The notes beneath the pieces are model-generated. The model was not told where the DNA came from and searched no databases. It was given only the letters and a program-made list of their open reading frames with translations. Of a stretch of DNA of 9,764 nt, positions 1 to 4,788 are shown one piece after another. Both the position numbers and the translations under genes were made by a program. The stretch covers positions 1 to 9,764 of the forward strand of contig JAGVYJ010000055.1 of assembly GCA_018303315.1 (NCBI GenBank), written 5' to 3'. The stretch comes from Candidatus Woesearchaeota archaeon. GTDB taxonomy: Archaea > Nanobdellota > Nanobdellia > Woesearchaeales > JAGVYJ01. Numbering within the stretch: the first letter of the stretch is position 1; each line of letters starts with the position of its first letter.

Positions 1-347
1 CTTGGCTGTGCAGCAGGAGAAGGCACAGCAGTTGGCGATGGCGCAACAGCAGCTGATGGTGCAGCACTAGCAGCAGCCGAAGGACTTGCACCAGCAGTAG
101 GACTAGTAGTTAACTGCGCATACGGAGTTCTAGCTGAGATGGCAGCAGTAGGATTAGGCGAAGACACCGGGCTAGGTACATCAGTTGACACTCCTGAAAC
201 CCTGGACTCCAAATCATCAGGAACTGCCGTAGGCACAGGCGCCTTAGACGGCTGCCCGCCAGAGCTTTCTGCACAGGCTGACAAATAATAAGGCGCAAAT
301 AAAATACTCGCTCGCAAGAGCTGCCTACGACTCAGTAATCTGACCAT
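1..347 (-). CDS. Tat-type lipoprotein with Pro/Ala/Ser/Thr-rich linker (N-terminal part only)
   Basis: Reading from the ATG at 347 gives 115 open codons that continue past the left edge, so the C-terminal part is missing. Residues 6-12 read SRRQLLR, a good twin-arginine motif, followed by a hydrophobic segment and a lipobox LSAC with Cys25 as the likely lipidated residue. From about residue 30 onward the chain is low-complexity Pro, Ala, Ser and Thr, the usual form of a flexible tether between membrane anchor and outer domain. It should be exported folded through Tat and held on the outer face of the membrane. A TATA-like box centred near 376 implies a leaderless transcript starting at the ATG. 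The linker DNA resembles that of the lipoprotein gene at 1713-2731, including an identical 13-mer at 1-13 and 2416-2428, so the two are probably paralogues. The function of the missing domain is unknown. Confidence 0.72.
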   Translation of the reverse strand, partial: MVRLLSRRQLLRASILFAPYYLSACAESSGGQPSKAPVPTAVPDDLESRVSGVSTDVPSPVSSPNPTAAISARTPYAQLTTSPTAGASPSAAASAAPSAAVAPSPTAVPSPAAQP

Positions 348-370
348 ACCAGAAGCATCACGAATTTCCA

Positions 371-381
371 GTATATAAATA
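371..381 (-). promoter_or_regulatory. TATA-like box for the 1-347 lipoprotein
   Basis: The minus strand reads ATTTATATAC here, centred about 28 bases upstream of the ATG at 347, which is the archaeal TATA-to-start spacing expected for a leaderless mRNA. The box is nearly symmetrical (TATATAAATA on the plus strand), so it could also fire rightward with a start near 403. Confidence 0.55.
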
Positions 382-402
382 TTTCGTTACTGAATAGTAA
401 CA

Positions 403-581
403 ATACCTCTTTTTCTAAAATCCGTCATTTGACGACCCGTCAGTAAACAGCAGGAGAACGGGCCTGAATAACAACGATAGATAAAGCGCTGCTATAACTG
501 AAAATGCTACGCGGCCTAAGGCGAAAACTTAGGGCGTAATACCCCAAAACACGCAAAGTAACGGTCTCGCTTTTTTATTTT
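403..581 (+). ncRNA. Possible small structured RNA in the gap between divergent genes
   Basis: No coding frame is convincing between 348 and 593. The plus strand offers a TATA-like box at 372-381 (predicted start near 403) and ends in a T-rich tract at 571-582 that could terminate archaeal transcription. Between them lie several complementary arms: 423-426 with 431-434, 436-440 with 458-462, and a longer hairpin at 508-538 in which TACGC pairs with GCGTA and CCTAAG pairs with CTTAGG around a GCGAAAA loop, with a two-base GG bulge at 513-514. I do not recognise a known RNA family (no tRNA arms, no clear C/D or H/ACA boxes). It may equally be spacer or part of a regulatory region. Confidence 0.25.
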
Positions 582-593
582 CTAATCGAAAGA

Positions 594-601
594 TTTAAAT
601 A
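594..601 (+). promoter_or_regulatory. TATA-like box of the wHTH-MNT/HEPN module
   Basis: TTTAAATA is centred about 27 bases before the ATG at 624, so transcription should begin at or next to the start codon and the mRNA should be leaderless. The box overlaps the left arm of the inverted repeat at 596-624. Confidence 0.6.
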
Positions 602-624
602 GTATACCTGAGATATACTATTTA
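596..624. promoter_or_regulatory. 11-bp inverted repeat, candidate operator
   Basis: TAAATAGTATA (596-606) and TATACTATTTA (614-624) are perfect reverse complements separated by CCTGAGA. The element starts inside the TATA box and ends on the first base of the start codon, so a dimer bound here would block TBP and polymerase. The downstream gene carries an N-terminal winged-helix domain, making it the natural candidate ligand (autorepression). The repeat is seen directly; its function is inferred. Confidence 0.6.
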
Positions 625-1175
625 TGGCAAGCCCAAGCAAACAAGAAAATGTATTAAAACTAATCTTGGAGAGCAGTCCCCTAAAAGAATGGCGTTTCAA
701 AGAAATCGTAAAAGAAGCAAAGGTAACAAAACTAGTAGCAAACAAATGGCTAAAAAAATATGTATCTGAAGGATTGCTCAAATACAAAAAAGAAAAAGGA
801 AAATTCCCATACTACACTGCCGGAACCAGCAATTCTGTCTATTACTCTCTAAAGAGAGTTTATGCTTTAGAAAACCTTCATAAGAGCGGTCTTATACCGA
901 AACTTTTATCTCTTAAAACAGCCAAAACAATAATACTTTTTGGAAGCATTGCAAAAGGGGATTGGTACAAGAACTCTGATATTGACATTTTTGTTTTCGG
1001 AGATATTTCAGATTTCGACAAAAACATTTATGAACTAAAGCTGCACAAAAACATTGAGTTACACATCTTCCAAAATAAAAAAGAAATAGAAGAAGTCAAA
1101 ACCGGACTTATCAAAAATATAATCAACGGATATGTCATAAAAGGACAGATACAAGATATCGCAGAAGTTGCATAA
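624..1175 (+). CDS. Winged-helix / minimal nucleotidyltransferase (MNT) fusion protein, probable antitoxin
   Basis: A 183-residue protein with two parts. Residues about 6-66 look like a winged helix-turn-helix (recognition helix around 35-50, wing around 55-66). Residues about 98-175 form a minimal nucleotidyltransferase: GSIAKGD at 107-113 is the nucleotide-binding G-S loop, SDIDI at 118-122 supplies the two metal-binding aspartates (D119, D121), and E145 in the next strand is a candidate third carboxylate. All catalytic residues appear present. Its TAA is followed directly by the ATG of the HEPN-like gene, so the pair is probably co-transcribed and translationally coupled. In known MntA/HepT systems the MNT protein transfers AMP to the HEPN toxin and neutralises it; that role is inferred here by gene pairing. 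The DNA-binding domain plus the promoter palindrome suggest autoregulation. The module is visibly more A+T-rich than the pilus operon, consistent with transfer. An alternative is a transcription regulator with a non-TA nucleotidyltransferase role. Confidence 0.75.
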   Translation: MASPSKQENVLKLILESSPLKEWRFKEIVKEAKVTKLVANKWLKKYVSEGLLKYKKEKGKFPYYTAGTSNSVYYSLKRVYALENLHKSGLIPKLLSLKTAKTIILFGSIAKGDWYKNSDIDIFVFGDISDFDKNIYELKLHKNIELHIFQNKKEIEEVKTGLIKNIINGYVIKGQIQDIAEVA

Positions 1176-1646
1176 ATGAAAATCACAATAGACAACCTTG
1201 ACAAAACATACAAACTCTGTATGAGTACAGGAAGAATAAAAGAAAAGTCAGTAGATATTGAGCTCATCAAATCCTTAAAAATTGTTGCAGAAAAAGGTCT
1301 TGCATTCATTAATAGTAAATTGAAATATATCCCAAAAGACAGCACAGATTGGACATTCGTCTTTAGAGATAATTATGAATCACTCAGAGGACTAATTGAA
1401 GCTTACCTGTTATTTGATGGGATTGAAGCAGACAATCACCAATGCAAAAATGCGTACATTTGCTTCAAACATCCAGAACTGGAACTCGACTGGGAATTCC
1501 TAGAAACAATCAGACTAAAAAGAAATGCAATCAATTACAGAGGACAATTGATGAAACATGATGACTGGAAAGTTCTGAAGCTGAAATTTGAACTGCATAT
1601 CAATGCACTAAGAAATGAAATTGAGAAAAAGTTGGCCGACAAATGA
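1176..1646 (+). CDS. HEPN-like small helical protein, probable toxin partner of the MNT protein
   Basis: A 156-residue, largely helical protein encoded directly after the nucleotidyltransferase gene with no gap. Position, size and composition fit a HEPN domain, the usual partner of minimal nucleotidyltransferases. Near the C-terminus, residues 112-123 (IRLKRNAINYRG) match the place and style of the HEPN active-site helix, where the canonical form is R-X4-6-H. Here R116 and N117 are kept, but Tyr121 stands where His is expected. HEPN proteins with the full motif are often RNases; this variant may be a weakened or inactive nuclease, a binding module, or a subfamily that uses Tyr. Tyr121 could also be a modification target, since known systems modify a Tyr near this motif. 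No Shine-Dalgarno is evident, so translation probably depends on re-initiation. Assignment rests on context and one motif, not on a search. Confidence 0.58.
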   Translation: MKITIDNLDKTYKLCMSTGRIKEKSVDIELIKSLKIVAEKGLAFINSKLKYIPKDSTDWTFVFRDNYESLRGLIEAYLLFDGIEADNHQCKNAYICFKHPELELDWEFLETIRLKRNAINYRGQLMKHDDWKVLKLKFELHINALRNEIEKKLADK

Positions 1647-1712
1647 CGTGACAAGGGAATAGATTAAAAACAAGTATATCTCTAACTTTTGCTTTCCATC
1701 AACTAATGCACA

Positions 1713-2731
1713 CTAGCCCAGAAAAGCAGAGCACCAAGACTTATCCGGAAGCCTCGGGTCCTTGAAGACAACACCATCATGGAGATACTCAGAAGGATGA
1801 ATTGATCTTGCCACTTTTTGTTCTATTCCAGTTATATTTATTCCAGGCTTCGTTTCTGCCAAGAACATTCTAACCGTTGCTCTATAATCTTTCCATAGTT
1901 TCAGCCTATCTAGAGGAAGATAATCACCAGTTTCTGCAACAATTGTCCCTACGTCTAAAGGCCTGGAGCCTAAATTTTCAACATCACATGTTCTTATTGG
2001 GTTGTGCAGCTCTATCGCCAGCGTATATTCTCGAGCCTGATCATCCACAAAAGACCACACGTACCGGCTTATAATGTATGAAAATAGTTTCCCATCAACA
2101 CTCGCATCAGCTGAGACGTTGCGTTCAAAATGACCCCCATTAATACCCACACCCATAATCGGAACAACAACAGGAGTCCCAAGCTTGGTCTCGTACAATA
2201 CCGAATAAAAAAACAAATGCGGTATCGGCTGACCATCCAAACCATTTACCGGAATCTGCACAATAGTCCTATTAATGTACTCCACCGGCTCAATAATCCT
2301 CTTCAGAGGATGCTCTGGCGTGCCCTGCAGGTAATGAGGAAAATCAGCTTCAGTAATATAAGTGAATCCCGAAGCTGACGTTGGCGAAGCAGTAACTATC
2401 TGAGCCAAAGTAGGACTTGGCTGTGCAGTAGGCGAAGGCCCAGGCGCATCTGTCGGCACACCAGCGGCAGTAGCTGACGGAACAGCACTAGCGGGATAGC
2501 AACAGCAGTCACAGCAGTTGGTGGCGTGTCTGCGTGCACTGCTGTTTCAAGGTTTGCTGCTTGGCTTGTTGGTGAGGCTTGAGCAGTGGGACTTGCGGTG
2601 GCTGTTGGCTTTGGAGAGATAGTTGTTTCTTGAGATATCTTTTCCAACGTGCTACTTTGACGGCTGCAGGCTGACAATAAGGCTGTTCCCAAGGCTGCCA
2701 GCAATGCTCTCCTTGCATAAAGATTTGGCAT
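1713..2731 (-). pseudogene. Frameshifted lipoprotein with Pro/Ala/Thr linker and possible degenerate M23-like domain
   Basis: The ATG at 2731 opens a lipoprotein: RR at residues 7-8 (weak Tat-like motif), a hydrophobic stretch, and lipobox LSAC with Cys22, then an Ala/Pro/Thr/Ser linker. Near the GGG at 2493-2495 (CCC on the coding strand) the linker composition moves to another frame, which continues to the TAG at 1713-1715. One added base there would give a single protein of 339 residues. The upstream paralogue at 1-347 supports this: its linker keeps an Ala-Ser-Ala-x-Pro-Ser-Ala pattern that only the second frame preserves. The C-terminal ~210 residues contain a possible degenerate lysostaphin-like fold (VVVPIMGVG, then LDVGTIVAETGDY, then SIHPSEYL) without metal-binding HxxxD or HxH motifs; this is inference. 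The break could be real, programmed, or an assembly error in a base run. A GTG at 2459 could start the C-terminal part alone, but that would lack a signal peptide. Confidence 0.65.
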
Positions 2732-2770
2732 AGAAAGTAATGTGCATTTCCCTTATATAAATCTTTCTAT
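2730..2770 (-). promoter_or_regulatory. TATA-like box flanked by an 8-bp inverted repeat
   Basis: The minus strand reads ATTTATATAA at 2762-2753, centred about 27 bases before the ATG at 2731, implying a leaderless mRNA. ATAGAAAG (2730-2737) and CTTTCTAT (2763-2770) are perfect reverse complements on either side of the box. The TATA call is fairly secure; a regulatory role for the arms is speculative. Confidence 0.45.
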
Positions 2771-2877
2771 TTTTGTCATTATGAAGTGGTTAAACTTTCG
2801 ACTAAATCATGAAAAAGGATGGATTTACTTTCAATATAGCAAATAAAAACATAACTACTGGCCATATCGGCGCAAAG

Positions 2878-3387
2878 TCAGGGCTTATATTGAGGGTCAC
2901 GCATTATGCCGGGAGGAACAGACTGACCGCTGCCTTTATGGTAGAATACAGCGCTCACAGAAGCGCCTTTTTTATCAGGCAAAGCATTCCCAGATTTTGC
3001 AAAAGGCATGGTTGTGGAGACTCTATCTGATTTGTAAGTATAGAGACCTTCAGTAAGTATAACTGCAATAAATTCTTCGTTCTCAATAGTTATCACCCTC
3101 ACCCCTTCCTGAGTAATCACAGATATCGAGCCGTCCATTGGTGCAAATATCACTGTTTCGGGCTGTACAACGAACAAGTACCTAAAACCGGTTTTGCCCT
3201 TTACGGAAAATTCTTCTACAGAAGAGCTGACAACATCAACACTGTCAAACAGCCTAGACATCCGGACAACATCGGGCAAGGGCGTACTAGCATCACCTTG
3301 AATAAGAACTTCATCGTAAGCCGGCTTGCTGCAGGCTGTGAGCAATATAGCAGCTGAAAAAAGGGCTAGAAGCAATATCTTGTTCAT
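2878..3387 (-). CDS. Small Sec-type lipoprotein, possibly degenerate M23/LytM-like domain
   Basis: A 169-residue protein with Lys3, a hydrophobic core and lipobox LTAC, giving Cys19 as the lipidation site; no twin arginines, so Sec export is likely. After the anchor, the order of short motifs recalls lysostaphin/M23 peptidase folds: VIFAPMDGSISV near residues 79-90 (like the 'AP.DG.V' entry strand), a following strand with VRVITIENEE, and a C-terminal strand SVSAVFYHKG followed by SVPPGIMRDP (like the final strand and proline turn). The metal ligands of active M23 enzymes are not seen, so if the fold is right it is a non-catalytic binding or scaffold domain on the outer membrane face. This is inference from pattern only. 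It lies 146 bases downstream of the other lipoprotein gene's start, with its own promoter, so the two are separate transcripts. Confidence 0.7.
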   Translation of the reverse strand: MNKILLLALFSAAILLTACSKPAYDEVLIQGDASTPLPDVVRMSRLFDSVDVVSSSVEEFSVKGKTGFRYLFVVQPETVIFAPMDGSISVITQEGVRVITIENEEFIAVILTEGLYTYKSDRVSTTMPFAKSGNALPDKKGASVSAVFYHKGSGQSVPPGIMRDPQYKP

Positions 3388-3410
3388 AACCTGATTAAGT
3401 GGTATGTTGT

Positions 3411-3420
3411 ATTATAAATA
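3411..3420 (-). promoter_or_regulatory. TATA-like box of the 2878-3387 lipoprotein
   Basis: The minus strand reads TATTTATAAT, centred about 28 bases before the ATG at 3387. The spacing predicts a leaderless transcript. Confidence 0.55.
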
Positions 3421-3421
3421 T

Positions 3422-3443
3422 TTGATTGTAAGAGTTCAATCAA
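3422..3443. repeat. 7-bp inverted repeat directly upstream of the lipoprotein TATA box
   Basis: TTGATTG (3422-3428) and CAATCAA (3437-3443) are perfect reverse complements with an 8-base spacer. The element abuts the TATA box at 3411-3420 on its upstream side, where archaeal activators commonly bind. It could instead be a weak hairpin at the 3' end of the gene at 3502-3816, although no strong T-run follows it. Confidence 0.35.
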
Positions 3444-3501
3444 GAGAAGAATCGGCCTAATTCAGATAAATTGTTAATTGGTATAAGTTTTTGTGAATAT
3501 T

Positions 3502-3816
3502 TCATCTTTCGTTAACTCTTGATTCGCAAAAGTCTGCCAGAGCCTCAAAAACAGTCAGGGGATATACTGGTGGCAACTGTATCCACGGTTCCAGATATTT
3601 AGTCATGGCAAGCCTGTATTCGTGTGTTGCCTTCCCAGTCCTCCCGTCTGCTGCAACAGGGCACTCAGGTCTGTGGCCGTCATTGCCAGGCAGTCTCTCT
3701 GCTTCAAGCAGCGCTACAATGCCATCAATGCCTGCTAAATCCTTTGCCCCTGAAATGTAAAGGCCATGAGGCTGTAAGGTTGCGAAAATGAATGCAATTT
3801 TCTCTCTATAGTTCAT
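3502..3816 (-). CDS. Hypothetical protein, 104 residues
   Basis: I do not recognise this protein. The ATG at 3816 is supported by a TATA-like box centred near 3844, giving a leaderless start. The sequence is soluble in character, with no signal peptide or membrane helix. It begins with a short helix-like segment (MNYREKIAFIFATLQ), contains a Gly/Asp/Arg/Pro-rich middle with an HRPEC segment at about residues 48-52 and a single HEYR at about 65-68, and ends with a probable amphipathic helix (TVFEALADFCESRV). Two cysteines about 40 residues apart do not form an evident metal site. It is transcribed separately from the phosphoglycerate mutase gene that precedes it, whose stop codon lies just beyond its promoter. 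Codon use looks like the rest of the minus-strand genes, so it is probably a real resident gene. Confidence 0.6.
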   Translation of the reverse strand: MNYREKIAFIFATLQPHGLYISGAKDLAGIDGIVALLEAERLPGNDGHRPECPVAADGRTGKATHEYRLAMTKYLEPWIQLPPVYPLTVFEALADFCESRVNER

Positions 3817-3837
3817 GCTTAAAAGCGGAACTGGAGA

Positions 3838-3849
3838 ATATAATAAAAA
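3838..3849 (-). promoter_or_regulatory. TATA-like box of the 104-residue gene
   Basis: The minus strand reads TTTTTATTATAT around 3849-3838, about 27 bases before the ATG at 3816. It sits immediately beyond the TAA (3852-3854) of the preceding mutase gene. Confidence 0.5.
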
Positions 3850-3851
3850 TC

Positions 3852-4415
3852 TTACTTAATATCATACTCAACATAGCTGCCCGGCAGGTTCTCGAGCTTC
3901 ATCATCTGCCCGGCTGTGAGATTCTCGAAGAACCTCCGCATGGTGCGCATGGAGTTGTGGTGGCATGAAACAAGCACGTTCACTTTCTCCTTTCTCATCT
4001 TCTGCACGAGCTCATTGCAGAAGGGGATTGTCCTGTGCTCGACCATCTCAACGCTTTCCCCGTCCGGTGGAGGGATGTCATAGCTCCGGTGCCAGGTGTC
4101 GTATTGCTCCCGGCCAAACTCGGCAAGGACATCATCATGCTTCCTTCCGTTCAGGTTGCCATAGTTCCTTTCCCTTATGCGCTTGTCTGTAATGATTTTT
4201 ACGCCGGGATGAAATTTCAGTATTGCATTCAGGGTTTGCTGGGCACGCAGCTGGTCAGACTGGTAGGCAACCTCAAACTTTGCATCCTTAAGCTGCTCAG
4301 AAAGTTTCTTAGCCTGCTCAAAGCCTGTGCTGTTCAATGGCGTGTTCCGCCAGCCTGAGAAAACGCCGTTTAGGTTGTCATCCGTCTGCCCATGCCTTGC
4401 AATGTACAGCTTCAT
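3852..4415 (-). CDS. gpmA: 2,3-bisphosphoglycerate-dependent phosphoglycerate mutase-like protein (histidine phosphatase superfamily)
   Basis: A 187-residue cytoplasmic enzyme that should interconvert 3- and 2-phosphoglycerate in glycolysis/gluconeogenesis. The RHG motif at 7-9 supplies the phosphorylated His8. GVFSGWRNTPLNSTG at 17-31 is the substrate-binding stretch typical of the mutase branch; R57 is the second conserved arginine; RERNYGNLNG at 81-90 carries the catalytic acid E82; WHRSYDIPPP at 108-117 is a hallmark of true mutases rather than general phosphatases; and CHHNSMR at 151-157 carries the second catalytic histidine H152. Two departures are visible: the usual G after H152 is replaced by His153, and the loop between PPP and ES is much shorter than in bacterial GpmA, which explains the short length (bacterial enzymes are about 230-250 residues). 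Many archaea use unrelated cofactor-independent mutases, so this type may have been acquired. It is separately promoted from a TATA box at 4438-4446. Confidence 0.85.
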   Translation of the reverse strand: MKLYIARHGQTDDNLNGVFSGWRNTPLNSTGFEQAKKLSEQLKDAKFEVAYQSDQLRAQQTLNAILKFHPGVKIITDKRIRERNYGNLNGRKHDDVLAEFGREQYDTWHRSYDIPPPDGESVEMVEHRTIPFCNELVQKMRKEKVNVLVSCHHNSMRTMRRFFENLTAGQMMKLENLPGSYVEYDIK

Positions 4416-4437
4416 GCCAGAAATTGAATAGGACAGC

Positions 4438-4446
4438 TATTAAAAA
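4438..4446 (-). promoter_or_regulatory. TATA-like box of the phosphoglycerate mutase gene
   Basis: The minus strand reads TTTTTAATA, centred 27 bases before the ATG at 4415, predicting a leaderless mRNA. It lies just after the TAA (4448-4450) of the preceding gene. Confidence 0.5.
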
Positions 4447-4447
4447 C

Positions 4448-4753
4448 TTATGCCTGCTCGCCGGAAATGACAAGCACGTCATCTTCCACTTCAAGGCTTA
4501 AGCTCGAAAGGTTGTCAAGCACTATGTCAGAGCCATCTATCATGAAATCAACATCAAGGCCCTTAATCTTGACATCCTGGACCTCGAATTCGAGGAACTT
4601 GAATGGCATCACATTGTTCCTTATCGGATTGGACTTGTCGCAGAGATTGACAAAGGCGAGCAAGGTGTCCAGGCGCTCTGTGGTCTTCTTTGAGCGCTTG
4701 TGCATCCTGCCGATTATAGCGCTTTTGCACTTGTAGCTTGTCACCGCCATCAT
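4448..4753 (-). CDS. Hypothetical protein, 101 residues
   Basis: I do not recognise this protein. The gene starts at the double ATG (4753 or 4750) and has a TATA-like box 27 bases upstream. The N-terminal third is basic (YKCKSAIIGRMHKRSKK at 7-23), the middle has an LAFVNLCDKSNPIRNN segment, and the C-terminal half is strongly acidic with alternating hydrophobic and charged residues (VKIKGLDVDFMIDGSDIV, then LSLEVEDDVLVIS), which suggests a small beta-rich domain. No signal peptide, membrane segment or catalytic motif is evident. It is expressed on its own; neighbours give no clear functional clue. The charge split could reflect interaction with nucleic acid or a partner protein, but that is a guess. 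Confidence 0.65.
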   Translation of the reverse strand: MMAVTSYKCKSAIIGRMHKRSKKTTERLDTLLAFVNLCDKSNPIRNNVMPFKFLEFEVQDVKIKGLDVDFMIDGSDIVLDNLSSLSLEVEDDVLVISGEQA

Positions 4754-4774
4754 GAAAAACCGGAAAATAACATG

Positions 4775-4784
4775 GTATAAAAAC
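4775..4784 (-). promoter_or_regulatory. TATA-like box of the 101-residue gene
   Basis: The minus strand reads GTTTTTATAC, centred about 27 bases before the ATG at 4753. It occupies most of the 35-base gap to the preceding phosphoribosyltransferase-like gene. Confidence 0.55.
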
Positions 4785-4788
4785 TTTG

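Noticed and set aside
110..298. An open minus-strand frame inside the first lipoprotein
   Set aside because: It has no signal or domain and lies in another frame over the lipoprotein read from ATG 347, whose Tat motif, lipobox and promoter are convincing.
508..538. Hairpin considered as an IS200/IS605-type transposon end
   Set aside because: No transposase or accessory protein is present in the window and no second end was found.
440..580. Search for a tRNA or signal recognition particle RNA in the gap
   Set aside because: No acceptor/T-arm pattern fits, and the only resemblance to SRP RNA is a short CTGTTTAC on the minus strand without the conserved GGAAGGAAGCAG region.
575..1345. Minus-strand open frames opposite the MNT/HEPN genes (575-787 and 1028-1345)
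   Set aside because: They are antisense to genes with clear motifs and a promoter, and have no domain or promoter of their own.
2809..3030. Plus-strand open frame overlapping the small lipoprotein
   Set aside because: It runs antisense to a protein with a good lipobox and promoter, and its translation shows no coding character.
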